From the NCBI GenBank assembly GCA_015183035.1, contig JACZZP010000012.1, positions 310,001 to 374,000 on the forward strand: 64,000 nucleotides of DNA, read 5' to 3'. This stretch comes from Meloidogyne chitwoodi (lineage: Eukaryota > Nematoda > Chromadorea > Rhabditida > Meloidogynidae). Below are positions 47,201 through 57,323 of this stretch, piece by piece (positions within the stretch are counted from its first letter, which is position 1; every line of letters begins with the position of its first letter). The notes under the pieces were generated by a model. It searched no databases. It was not told where the DNA came from and saw nothing but the letters and a program-made list of their open reading frames with translations. Made by a program: the position numbers and the translations under genes.

Positions 47201-47749
47201 ATTTCCGATTTTTTGCTTATTTTAAAAGAAGATAAAAACGGAATTTTTAAAAATTAGAAAAACAAAATAAAAGAAAAAATTCTAGATCTTTTAAATTAAT
47301 TAAAAAATTAGTTTAAAAAAAAAAAGAATTATTTAGATACGTTTATCAGTGTTGCAGTCAGGAGTTAGCACTTGGCCTCATTGTGGTCAATCAAATTATG
47401 TTTTGGAAGGTAATCTAGGACTTTATACTCATTCAGATGCTAGAGTACGTGTAGGAAATGAAACTAGGTAAAATTAAAAAATTTTTAAAAATAAAAAAAA
47501 TTTTTTCAATTTTTTTAGAGGTTGGCGTCAAGGAAAAATGTTAATTTATGACACTAGCTTTGAACAAGAAATTATTTTTGAAGGAGTAAGAAATTTAAAT
47601 TAAACTTTAAATAAATTTTAATTTTTTAATTAATAAAGGCACCAGCAAATGCTTTACGAATAGCACTGATTTTAGAACTTTGGCATCCCCAAGTGCCTCA
47701 TAATTTAAGAGGAAAAATAAAAGAGGAAAAAGAGGAGAGACTTAAATAA
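42868..47749 (+). CDS. asph-1: Aspartyl/asparaginyl beta-hydroxylase homolog
   Basis: Exon 1 42868-42928 (MAGSGSPPRHAPLLRRQTSN); exon 2 43562-43738 with one transmembrane helix (AVIIVFVLLCSAILNIF), making a type II ER membrane protein. Exon 3 43786-44174 and exon 4 44507-44737 are very acidic or charged. Exons from 44964 to about 46560 form TPR-like helices. The catalytic exons (about 46440-47749) carry HPWWT, SGVSTWPHCGQSN, GNETRGWRQGKMLIYD and LELWHPQVPH, colinear with ASPH, which hydroxylates Asp/Asn in EGF-like domains using Fe(II) and 2-oxoglutarate. The WPH iron-ligand His is present. The second ligand, His in the family's FEHEVW, is Gln here (SFEQEIIF, codon 47565-47567). The Arg in LRIALILELWHP is kept. 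Exon phases join cleanly. Gene symbol is by analogy. Either a pseudoenzyme or an enzyme with altered metal binding. Confidence 0.88.
42990..43525 (+). repeat. Intronic minisatellite with AATCAGAATTAA core
   Basis: About 28 copies of an 18-21 bp unit, AAAATCAGAATTAATGTTTA or AAAATCAGAATTAAATTTAA, some in higher-order pairs, filling asph intron 1. Isolated similar words (AATCAGAATTTAAAATGAAC) occur as a two-copy repeat at 13018-13130. Confidence 0.9.
45400..45640 (+). repeat. AAACTTGAAACAAATAAAATA low-complexity repeat
   Basis: Irregular tandem of ACTTGAAAAAATACAAAAC and ACTTGAAACAAATAAAATA units in an asph intron. Related AAGTTTGAGT tracts lie at 44765-44930. Confidence 0.65.
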
Positions 47750-47910
47750 ATAATAATATTTTTTAACTAGAGATCGTGAAAATGCTAAAATCAAAAAAAT
47801 TAAAAAAAAAAAGATTTGATCATTAAATAATTCAAAAAAATAATTTTAAAAGTTTCTTAATTTTATTTAATTAAAAAAAAATAAAACAATTTTTAAAATC
47901 AAAACAATTT

Positions 47911-50484
47911 TTAAAGTGCTTTTTTAATCTTTTTTCTCCTACAATCATCGTCAAATTCTCCTTCATTTTCTTCAACTTTTTTATCATTTTTTGTTTCAAA
48001 GTCCAAGTCGTCGTTGTTGTTGTCTTTTAATTCTAAAATTTCATCTAATTCAGCTTCACCATCATCATCATTTTCGGCAATTAAATTGTCATCATCGTTA
48101 ATTAAGATATTCGAATCTGTTGACTAAAAAAATTTCTTTAAAAATTTTTTTATTTTTAAAATTTGAGAGGAATAAATGGGTAAGTCAGAAACTTTTCTTT
48201 TTCCAAAAATTTTAATTTAATTAAATTAAAAGTTAAATTAAAAAAGAATACCATTGAATTTTTAGAAGCTAAGCGTAGATCTTCATTTATACTATTTTCA
48301 CCTGTTTCATCTTCCACATTAGTAATATATTTGTGTGAAGGTAATGTTGAAAGCCAATTAAACATACTATTAACAAATATTAAATTAAATTTAAAAAAAT
48401 TAAAATTAAAAAAAATTAATACTTTTGTGTGTTGCATTCTTCGCTAAGAATTTTATCCATAATCTTGAGATCACGAAATTCCAAAAGTTGGGCTTCCACG
48501 TTTTCTCCCCAATCATTTAGAGAACCATGAGTTTTCAAAAAACGATTTTCAAAACGATCGTAGTGAAGACGTTCTTTTTTTAATTAAATTTAAATAAATT
48601 TAAAAAAACCTAGCAAAAGTCCAAGTCCAGGAGCCTTTGGAATATCCATTCGTCCAGCCATAAAAGAACGTCCAATATCACTTTTATACATAAATCCTCT
48701 CATAACTGCTAATATTGTGCCTTTTTGAATGTTTTTAAATTAAATAATTAAATTTAAAAAAAATTAAAAAAATACCAATGATTTTCCTAATTTGATGAAG
48801 AATAAAACTTTGTCCACGTATTTTAATACGCAAAAATTCAAAAGAACGTTGACTTGATGGATCGGTATAAAGAAAAGGTCTGAAAAGAATTTTTAAAAAT
48901 ATTTAAAATTATTTAAAAATAATTACTCGTCTGTGGTGATTGAAATAATAACGCGCTTAGCAGACTGGTCTGTGAATTCACTAAAGAAATAAATTTAAAA
49001 AATAAAATAAATTTTTTTTAAATAATTTTGAGCATTTATTAACGTTTAGAAATTATTTTTAATTCAAGAAAAATTGACTGGAGCTGGCCGGAATTGAACC
49101 GGCGACTTCTTGCAAATTAGAAAATTGCTAAGCAAGCACTCTACCACTGAGTTACAGCCCCACTTGTCAATTGAGATAAAATAAAGACTAAAAATAAATA
49201 AAAAATAAACAAACAGTCCAGAAGTATAATTAAAAAAGTTGTGCGTTCCCACATAACATCCTAATAATTCGTGAAGTTCTTCAATACGTTTTGGAGAAAT
49301 TCTATATTCATCATTTGTTAACTTGATAATTATAGAATTTTAAAATTAAAAAAAATCAAAAATAAACCTCATCTACAGAAGCAAAAGAAAATGTTGGCAA
49401 AGTGTACGAATAACTACGAGAATCACAAAATTTTTGAGCATGAAATGCAGGTGTCTAAAAAATTAAAATTATTTAAAAATTTAGTTAAAAATTGAAATTT
49501 TTCATTTAAAAAATTTGTTAGAAAAATAAATTATTGTAAAAATGAAAATATTAATAAAATGATCGATTTTTCAAAATAAATTTAATTTTTTAATTATAAA
49601 ATATAAAAAATAACTCAAATACCTCTAATTAATTTAATTAATTTATACCACTCGTTTAATCCCAAAAACGCGAATATCTTCAGGAAGAGAATTGTTTAAA
49701 AGTTTAGGACCATTTTCAATAAAATTTTGATCCATAGGTAAATGCATAGAACAAATCTAAATTAGAAAATTAAATTTAAGATAATTTTAAATAAAAAAAA
49801 TGAATTAAATCTTCAAGAAAAAAGATTTAAAAGAAAAAGCTCAAATTATTTTTATAAGAAACTCGAAAAATAAAAAAGAAATAATTAAAAACCTTTTAAT
49901 ACAATAAATAAATCCTAAAAAAATTATTTTTCGCATTAAAAATAATTAAAAATAAAGTTAAAATGAAAGTAGAATCAATTTAAAAATAAAAACCAACAAA
50001 GGATTCGAACCTTCAACCCCATTCACACTAAAAATACAAAAACCCAACTTAACCAAAAAACTAATTTAAATAAATAAACCTGTCCAACAGCAGAAACTGA
50101 ACGGTCTGTCCTCGCAGCACGTTGAAACTGCCAATCCATTAAATCCGCATAATGTTCTTTATTTATAAAACCGTTCGCTTCCATTGCTTCAAATAATTTG
50201 CTTTCAACAGTGGGAAATTTAGCATTACGTTGAAACTAAAAAATTAAACAAATTTGCTCTACTTCTCCTTTAAAAATTTAAAAAACCTGCATTCCATAAT
50301 ATTTTTGTCCTTGATAAGCTAACAACATTGCATATTTAACCTTTTTAGGTTTTCTTTGAATTTTTGGGGAAATAGCTTCGCCTAAAATTGCTTCATCTGC
50401 AGAACGCTTTCTTAAAGCAGTTGTTGATTCAATTGCAGAAGTATTAATCATTTCAATAAAAGAACGAATATAACGTTTAATCAT
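47911..50484 (-). CDS. pus1: tRNA pseudouridine synthase, TruA/PUS1 family
   Basis: Start ATG at 50484 (MIKRYIRSF). Basic N-terminus, then KVKYAMLLAYQGQKYYGMQ. The exon at about 50235-50092 holds the catalytic block QRAARTDRSVSAVGQ, with the nucleophile Asp in ARTD. Later exons: MHLPMDQNFIENGPKLLNNS; TPAFHAQKFCDSRSYSYTLP; CYVGTHNFFNYTSG (ending at 49215); EFTDQSAKRVIISITTDE (from 48980); KIRGQSFILHQIRKIIG; GRMDIPKAPGLGLLLG; then an acidic and Lys-rich tail ending KKIKKAL and TAA at 47911-47913. PUS1 converts uridines to pseudouridine in tRNAs (for example 27, 28) and some mRNAs, in nucleus or mitochondria. All conserved motifs are present. Intron 48981-49214 contains a tRNA gene on the same strand. 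Confidence 0.9.
49079..49161 (-). tRNA. tRNA-Ala (AGC) with 11-nt intron
   Basis: Read leftwards from 49161. Acceptor GGGGCTG pairs with CAGCTCC and includes the G3-U70 wobble pair that marks alanine tRNAs. D arm ACTC/GAGT; A box TAACTCAGTGG. Anticodon stem CTTGC/GCAAG. The loop TTAGCA + T has anticodon AGC, with an 11-nt insert (49115-49125) after position 37, the standard eukaryotic intron site. T stem GCCGG/CCGGC, loop TTCAATT; B box GGTTCAATTCC. 83 nt in all; 72 after removing the intron. It lies wholly inside an intron of pus1. Confidence 0.95.
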
Positions 50485-51056
50485 TTAAAAAACATTGAAT
50501 AAAAATTTAAATATGAAAAGTAACTGTGAAATTTTCGATAAAGTTTAATTCAGAGTACACGACACTAAGGCACCGCCGCATGGGCGCGAATGCGGCCGTT
50601 TCCGCGGGGCCCTTTTACAGTTTTTTTAAAAATACGGAATTTCGGTATTTGTTTTAACCTTTTTTTCAAAAAACATAAAAAGAACCCGAAACTGGGACTG
50701 AGATCCGTTTCTTAATCACTTAAATAAGACTCTAATTGCTTTAAGAAACTTGTTTTGACTCAAACTTAGATTGTACTCTAAAGTGGGGTTAAGGGTACTA
50801 ATTGACTAAGAATACATACTAAACGGTTTCTTTGATGTCGGTTGAAGGGTTTTGGGGCGAGGGGTCCGCGATAATTAGTAGTTGACTGTTTAGGATAAAA
50901 AAAGAAAATATTTAGAAATTTTAGAAAAACTGTTTCATAAAAAATCTTTTTAAATTTTAACAATCACAAAGTTGTTTAAATAAAAATAGTCAGTGAGAAA
51001 GAATTAAACTTTTTAAAATCAATCATCTTTTTCTTGTCAATTACTTATAATTAAAT
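50485..51056. other. Intergenic spacer with a GC-rich patch
   Basis: 50565-50625 is markedly GC-rich (ACCGCCGCATGGGCGCGAAT, then CGGCCGTTTCCGCGGGGCCC), unlike its surroundings. The rest holds weak TTTAAG words and no convincing gene; the 61-codon minus frame at 50778-50963 matches nothing I know. Confidence 0.5.
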
Positions 51057-54000
51057 TTAACCGGAGGAACTACCACTTGAAGGAAATAGGGTTAATTTTC
51101 CTTTTCCTTTTTTATCTGTCCCTTTAGAAGAGGTTCCTTGATTTTTAGGTTGATGTTGAGGTTGTTGATACTCTTTTAATTTAAATTTAATAATAAAATT
51201 TAAATATATTTACCTCCAATTTGTACTCCTCGTTGTGGTCTTTGGTCACTCAAAGATAGAGTAAGAGCAGTATCAAGGTCTTCATATTAAATTAAATTAA
51301 AATAATTATTTTTATTAAATAAATTATATATATAAAATAACTTTGAAACTCGTGAAAAAAAACAAAAAAAATTAAGGCTCCTTTTAAATTAGCGGGAGAG
51401 GTCTGGAAGTTCGAAATGTTTCTGGAAACTTATTACTGCGCATCCGGGAAAATTATAGACTTTTTTGTGCGGGGGTTCCTTCCCGCCGAAACAGCCCCCG
51501 CTCCGGATCTATCTCGGGAACGGGGGCAGATAGCGGAAAACTTCTGCTTGGAGGGGGATGGCCCACGATTAGTTGATAATTTTGGAAAAAAATTTTTTTG
51601 AAAAATCTCAACTCTAAGGGACGATGTGCTGAATCAACCCTTTTTAAATGCTGGCATTTTGTCCAAAGTTTCCCTTAGTGACCAACACTTGCAAATGCTA
51701 TTAAGAGAACGGAGGGATATAGTGGAAAATGCTTGGGAGGGATAATGTGTAATCGGATATGGGGAATTTTTTGGGATAGGTTATTTTGGTGCCGAAGTTG
51801 AGTGTGGCACTGAAATAGCCGAATGCGATATAATTTTAAAATATGTTGGATTTATTGGGTGGGATAATAGGTAATCAGTTGTGTGGAGTTCATTGGGCAA
51901 GGTCATTTTGGTGCCAAAGTTGAATGTGGCACTGAAATGGCCATTTAAATAATAAAATAAAAATAAGGTGGAATTATTTGCGGGATAATGGGTAATCGGC
52001 TATGGGTAATTAAATGGGATGGGTCATTTTGGTGCCAGACTTGAGTGTGGCACTGAAATGGCCGATTGAAAATTTAAATTGCTTTTTTGAATGTAAATAT
52101 GAGGCCGATAGTTTTGGCTAATTCGCACAGGTCTGCGCCGGAGGGTTGCACCACCACTTTGGCACCCACCACGACTTTTAACCCACCACAAAATTTCCAA
52201 AAATTAGCGGGGCGTTTGAGGGCCGAAGCCCTCAAACGCCGGAGGGTTACACCACCATTTTTGCCTCCACCATGACTTTTGCCTCCACCACGACTTTTAA
52301 CCCACCACAACATTTCCAAACTTTAGCGGGGCGTTTGAGGGCCGAAGGCCCTCAAACGCCGGAGGGTTGCACCACCACTTTGGCACCCACCACTACCTTT
52401 AACCCACCACACCTTTCCAAACATTAGCGGGGCGTTTGAGGGCCGAAGGCCCTCAAACGTCGGAGGGTTACAACACCACTTTGGTACCCACACGACTTTT
52501 ACCCACCACACCTTTCCAAACATTAGCGGGGCGTTTGAGGGCCGAAGGCCCTCAAACGCCGGAGGGTTGCACCACCACTTTGGCACCCACCACACCTTTC
52601 CAAACTTTAGCGGGGCGTTTGAGGGCCGAAGGCCCTCAAACGCCTGAGGGTTACACCACCACCTTTGCCTCCACCACGCTTTTAAACCACCACAAACTTT
52701 CCAACCATTAACGGGGCGTTTGAGGGCCGAAGGCCCTCAAACGCCGAAGGGTTGCACCACCACTTTGGTACCCACACGACTTTTACCCACCACAACTTCT
52801 CACCGCTAATTACGCACATATTCCAAGCAAAAATCCCTGCTAGGACCCTTTCAAAGCCGCAGGCTTTCAACGCCCAAAATATTTTCAATTCCCCCCGGCG
52901 CTTCTCCCAAAGTATTTTTTTAATGTTCCCCATTTTATTAATTTTCCCCATAATTTTATACACTGATCTGAGCATACTTACGCTGGTTATATATATAAAA
53001 TAACTTTGAAACTCGTGAAAAAAGTCTACAAAAAAGTCTACAGCCTTTATGGATAGTGGGAGAGGGCTGGAAGTTCGAAATTTTTCTGGAAATTTATGAG
53101 TGCGCATCCGGGAAAAATATGACCTTTTTGGTACGGGGGTTCCTTCCCGCCGAAACAGCCCCCGTTCCGGATCTATCTCGGGAACGGGGGCAGATAGCGG
53201 AAAACTTCTGCTTGGAGGGGGATGGCCCACGATTAGTAGATAAGGATTCAAAAAAAAAATTCTGAAAAATCTCAACTCTAATGGGCGTTTTGCTTGGCTA
53301 ACCCTTTTTAAATGCTGGCATTTTGTCCAAGGATTCCCTTAGTGACCAAAAATTGCAAGTGCTATTAAGAGAACTGGAGGATATAGAGGAAAATGTTTGG
53401 GAGGGATAATGTGTAATCGGATATGGGGAATTTTTTGGGACGGTTATTTGGGTGCCAAACTTGAGTGTGGCGCTGAAATAGCCGAATGCGATATAATTGA
53501 AAATTATTTTGCATGTATTGGTGGGTTAATAGGAAATCAGTTGTGGGGAGTTCAATCGACAAGGTCATTTTGGTGCCAGACTTGAGTGTGGCACTGAAAT
53601 GGGCATCGAATAATAAAATAAAAATAAGTTGGAATTATTTGAGGAATAATGGGAAATCGGCTATGGGGAATTAAATGGGATGGGTCATTTTGGTGCCAGA
53701 CTTGAATGTGGCACTGAAATGGCCTATTGAAAATTTAAATTGCTTTTTTGAATGTAAATATGAGGCCGATAGTTTTGGCTAAGTTGAAACATTTGTAGCC
53801 ACAAGCGTTGGGTACAAAAAATCTGCAAGCCAACCACGACATTTAAAAACCACACCTTTCCATAATTTTTCGAGGCGTTTGAGGGCCGAAGGCCCTCAAA
53901 CGCCGGAGGGTTGCACCACCACTTTGGCACCCACCACGACTTTTAACCCACCAAAAAATTTCCAAACTTTAGCGGGGCGTTTGAGGGCCGAAGGCCCTCA

Positions 54001-55502
54001 AACGCCGGAGGGCTGCACCACCACTTTGGCACCCACCACGACCTTTAACACACCACACCTTTCCAAACTTTAGCGGGGCGTTTGAGGGCCGAAGGCCCTC
54101 AAACGCCGGAGGGTTGCACCACCACTTTTGCACCCACCACGACTTTTAACCCACCACAAAATTTCCATACATTAGCGGGGCGTTTGATGGCCGAAGGCCC
54201 TCAACCGCCGGAGGGTTACACCACGACTTTTGCCTCCACCACGACCTTTAAAAACCACACCTTTCCAAACATTAGCGGGGCGTTTGAGGGCCGAAGGCCC
54301 TCAACCGCCGGAGGGTTACACCACGACTTTTGCCTCCACCACGACCTTTAAAAATCACACCTTTCCAAACATTAGCGGGGCGTTTGAGGGCCGAAGGCCC
54401 TCAAACGCCGGAGGGCTGCACCACCACTTTGGCACCCACCACGACTTTTACCCACCACAACTTCACACCGCTCATGACGCACATATTCCAAGCAAAAATC
54501 CCTGCTAGGACCCTTTCAAAGCCGCAGGCTTTCAACGCCCAAAATATTTTCAATTCCCCCCGGCGCTTCTCCCTATAGTATTTTTTTAATGTTCCCCATG
54601 TTATTAATTTTTCCCATAATTTTATACACTGATCTGAGCATACCTACGCTGGTTTATCTATAAAATTATTTTAATAACCAAAGTGCTTACCCTGTCGTTC
54701 TTTTTGCAATGCTTCCCAATCTTAAAAATTAAATATCTTTTTTATTTTTAAAAATTTGAATAAATTTATGGGCAATCTTTAATAATAGGGGTGCCACCCC
54801 AAACAATCGCAGAAGCATAGTAAAAACATGTTTTTAGAGGTTATCGAGGTCGCTGATTACGAATCTGATCTTATCACTAATCCTTATCATTTTATCACTA
54901 ATTTTAAAAATCACAGATTTTATCAAGGACATTTTCCAAATTATTCAAGTTATTAATACAAAAGTATCTGTTATTCATTTTTTACAACGTAATATTTTAC
55001 TCTCTGTACCCCCACTATGCCCATTATGTAATCAGCAAATGGGCGAAAATCTTACTAAAATATGTGATTTTTAAAATTAGTGATAAGAAAAAAAATAATC
55101 AGATTCGTAATCAGCGCCCTCGATAACCCCTAAAAACATGTTTTTACTATGCCACTGCGATTATTTGGAGTGGCGCCCCTTTTATTAAAAATTGCCAATT
55201 TTGACATTCATTTTTATTCTTAAGTTAATTTAATAAAAAATATTTATGCTTATATTGGTCAAGGAAGAGATGTGGATTTTGTTGCATTAACTTATGATTT
55301 AATTATATTTTAAATTTTATTTTTAATATATATATATTATATTTTATAAAAATTATTAACTTTAATTTAAATTTTTATATATTAAAACTAACAATTAAAA
55401 TTTATATATTTACCTGTGGTAGGTTGTGGAAAATAAGGTGGTGGTTGTTGATTATGTGGATCAAAATATGGTTCTGGTGTTTGATAAGGTTCTTGTTGAT
55501 CT
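51057..55502 (-). CDS. Gene G: UIM-like, Gln/Pro-rich protein, 5' end uncertain
   Basis: Exons read leftwards: 55502-55410 (YQTPEPYFDPHNQQPPPYFP), about 54723-54690 (DWEALQKERQ), about 51283-51213 (DLDTALTLSLSDQRPQRG) and about 51173-51057 (NQGTSSKGTDKKGKGKL to SSSG and stop at 51057-51059). The block D-x-D-x-A-L-x-L-S-L fits the ubiquitin-interacting-motif pattern (acidic patch, Ala, hydrophobic, Ser). The same exon order, C-terminal TSSKGTDKK and even 3' UTR sequence occur in gene H on the opposite strand, so the pair is an inverted duplication. No first exon was found upstream of 55502; it may have been lost, as the secreted gene at 55920 begins close by. The intron between the last two upstream exons holds a 3.3-kb repeat cluster. 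Confidence 0.55.
52195..52770. repeat. Array 1 of GC-rich palindromic monomers
   Basis: Six monomers of about 90-105 bp, each with GCGTTTGAGGGCC, GAA, GGCCCTCAAACGC: 13-bp perfect arms with a 3-nt loop. Between them runs GGAGGGTTGCACCACCACTTT and TTTCCAAACATTAGCGG. First and last copies are imperfect. Spacing near multiples of three yields long spurious frames (RLRAEGPQTPEG) on both strands. Confidence 0.92.
53865..54455. repeat. Array 2 of GC-rich palindromic monomers
   Basis: Six further copies of the same monomer in the second duplicated unit, with one arm mutated in two of them (GCGTTTGATGG; CTCAACCGCC). Order of variants differs from array 1, suggesting turnover after the duplication. 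Confidence 0.9.
54769..55197. repeat. 429-bp MITE with about 120-bp inverted repeats
   Basis: Left end TGGGCAATCTTTAATAATAG, then GGGGTGCCACCCC, AACATGTTTTTAGAGGTTAT and GCTGATTACGAATCTGAT. The right end is the inverse with a few changes (AATCAGATTCGTAATCAGCG ... AAAAATTGCCA). The centre is AT-rich and non-coding. It sits in an intron of gene G. Confidence 0.88.
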
Positions 55503-55919
55503 TTTTAATTATATTTTAAATTAGAATTTTATTTTTTTATATCGTTTAATTAAAAATAAAAATTAGTGTCTGATTGGGATTGGACTGAATTATCCAAACT
55601 TTTCTGTATTTTTATTTTTTTTTAAAGTTATTTAAATATTTATTCTAATATATTTACACCTTTAATAAACTACCACCCTCTAATATAATCCCACCTATAG
55701 AAGAGGTTTAAAAATATAACCACATGGTATTATATTAGAATAAATAGCGTAATTTGTATAAAAGTTGGCATAGGACCATTGCGAGCTGACAAAAAGTTAC
55801 CTTAACTTTAAGCTGTTGATAAAATGATACAGCTAAGGATTAAGGAGGTTTTAATTAATATAAGATCTGCCAATCTTTAATAACGAGGATTTTTATATAT
55901 TTAATTTTAGAAAAAAGAA
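55503..55919. other. Spacer G / secreted FLYWCH gene
   Basis: Holds the conserved intron word shared by genes G, H and I (55572-55605, GGGATTGGACTGAATTATCC), then about 300 bp of unassigned sequence with the promoter of the 55920 gene. An inverted pair, CTCTAATATAATCCCACC and ATATTAGAATAAATAG, is too weak to call an element. Confidence 0.5.
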
Positions 55920-56459
55920 ATGAAAATTTCAACTATTTTATTTATATTTTTAAATATTTTGGCCATTATGGCTGTAAATGGAGGAAGAAACCGAAAAGGT
56001 TATGTTAAATTGCCAGGCCAGTCAAGTAGACAAGTAGAAGATGAAGAAATTCAGGATGACCATGAAGGAACTAATATAGAAGAAAATGCAAATATTGATC
56101 AAACTAAAGATTTAGGAGGTAATTTAATATTAATTAATATTATTAGGAAATGAATTAAAATTTTGTAAATTAAAGAAAATCTAAATTATTTTTTAATATA
56201 TTTAGAAGATAAATTTGTCGAAGGAATTAAAGGAAAATATGCATTATTTGAGGGATATATATATTATAATAATAATAGAAAGGGGAATATATGGAGGTGC
56301 AGGAATTATAATAATAAAAAATATGGGAAAAGATGTTCTGGTGAAATAATTCTCAATCAGAACAAAGTTATATCTAAAAAAGATCACATAGAGGTGTGCA
56401 AACCAGAATATAAAAAAGAATTATCATTAGAAGAAAAAAAAGAAGGTTATATTATTTAA
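55920..56459 (+). CDS. Small secreted protein with FLYWCH-like zinc finger
   Basis: Two exons: 55920 to about 56119 and about 56206-56459. Residues 1-20 form a signal peptide (MKISTILFIFLNILAIMAVN). An acidic linker (EDEEIQDDHEGTNIEE) leads to a finger in exon 2: YALFEGYIYYNNN, then WRCRNYN, C eleven residues later (RCSGEI), and DHIEVC. This follows the FLYWCH plan (Y/F, WxC, C, H), but the last ligand pair HxH appears as H-x3-C. FLYWCH fingers normally occur in nuclear DNA-binding proteins and in transposase-derived proteins; a signal peptide ahead of one is unusual. About 150 residues. The exon junction (GGA G|AA) keeps frame. Possible effector-type secreted protein; function not known. Confidence 0.7.
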
Positions 56460-56528
56460 AAATACCGTATTTTCTAGTGTAGAGAGAATGGAACATTATT
56501 TTAATATTTTCAATTCTCTTGAGTGGTT

Positions 56529-57209
56529 CTGCGACTTTTGCGCCGAAGACTTTTGCGCCGCTATTAACTTTAAAAAAAATAAAATATTTATTAAAAATTA
56601 AACGTTAACATTTATTATAAAAATAGTATCAGCTAAGTTTTCATAAGCTAACAGTCTATAAACTAATTACCCCAGTCATCAATACCTTCTGGTGGCGCAT
56701 CATTTACAGTTATAATTGATACAATAATTTCGCAAATTTTGAAAGAGGGTATAACTTTTTTGTTTTAAATTATTAACTTTTTTAGACACATCGCTTATTG
56801 ACCAATTATTCCCTCTCACCTTCGTTATAAACGGAGGAGAGATGCTCATAGAACGCCAAAATCTAAATGAAATTTATGTATTCGATTTATTCGAAAAACT
56901 AACTGAAAAAAACAACCTAAAACAAATTTGTTTCTACTCAAAAGATGGCATACTTAAAGAAGTCCATAGATCACAAAAAAATATGCCCATTCTGCTTTTA
57001 TATTCTCTAACAAACGAAAAACGTCTAGATCTGTTCATTTGTGACCATTAGAAAATAATTGAGTTTTTAAATTAAATTAGGTTTATTAGATGTTACAAAT
57101 AAAAATGTTAAATATAAAATTTATTGTTAGTTTAATTTTAATTTTTAATAAATATTTTATTTTTTTTAAAGTTAATAGCGGCGCAAAGGTTCCTGGCGCA
57201 AAAGTTGGT
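56529..57209. mobile_element. TIR element with GCGCAAA ends, captured coding fragment
   Basis: Left end CTTTTGCGCCGAAGACTTTT then GCGCCGCTATTAACTTTAAA. The right end is the inverse (TTTAAAGTTAATAGCGGCGC, then AAAGGTTCCTGGCGCAAAAG). Arms of about 40-45 bp, 680 bp total. The interior contains an open reading frame unlike transposase. The end motif also forms the cluster at 34395-34535. Confidence 0.8.
56785..57051 (+). CDS. Unrecognised exon inside the TIR element
   Basis: After an acceptor (TTTTTTAG, 56777-56784) the frame reads HIAYxxx-free DTSLIDQLFPLTFVINGG, MLIERQNLNEIYVFDLFEKL, then KQICFYSKDGILKEV and ends LDLFICDH, TAG. Composition is normal for a folded protein and there is no repeat structure. 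No upstream exon or start is visible, so it is probably a gene fragment carried by the element. Family not recognised. Confidence 0.4.
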   Translation, partial: DTSLIDQLFPLTFVINGGEMLIERQNLNEIYVFDLFEKLTEKNNLKQICFYSKDGILKEVHRSQKNMPILLLYSLTNEKRLDLFICDH

Positions 57210-57323
57210 TTACCTCTTGAGTGATATATTTTTATTTAGGAAATAAGTTATAAAAATTTATTTTAATTTTTATTGGAGTTTTAAATATTTTGTTAAGAAT
57301 ATCAAAACAAATTTAATAATTTG

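Larger units (their letters stand above)
51324..54660. repeat. 1.66-kb tandem duplication carrying hairpin arrays
   Basis: Unit 1 (about 51324-52985) and unit 2 (about 52986-54660) share their whole plan. Each starts TATATATAAAATAACTTTGA and passes through TTCCCGCCGAAACAGCCCC and GGTGCCAGACTTGAGTGTGG tracts. An array of palindromic monomers follows, and each ends CTGATCTGAGCATAC(T/C)TACG. Divergence is modest (scattered substitutions and small indels). Much more GC-rich than the host DNA. It lies inside an intron of gene G. No transposase or reverse transcriptase was found. Confidence 0.85.

Noticed and set aside
49064..49252. 62-codon minus frame across the pus1 intron
   Set aside because: It reads through a donor site, intron and the tRNA gene; only its first residues (GTHNFFNYTSG) belong to pus1.
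52436..52711. Open frames on both strands with repeated RLRAEGPQTPEG peptides
   Set aside because: They follow the spacing of the palindromic DNA monomers, appear on both strands and in both array copies, and have no start, splice or homology support. Treated as repeat DNA.
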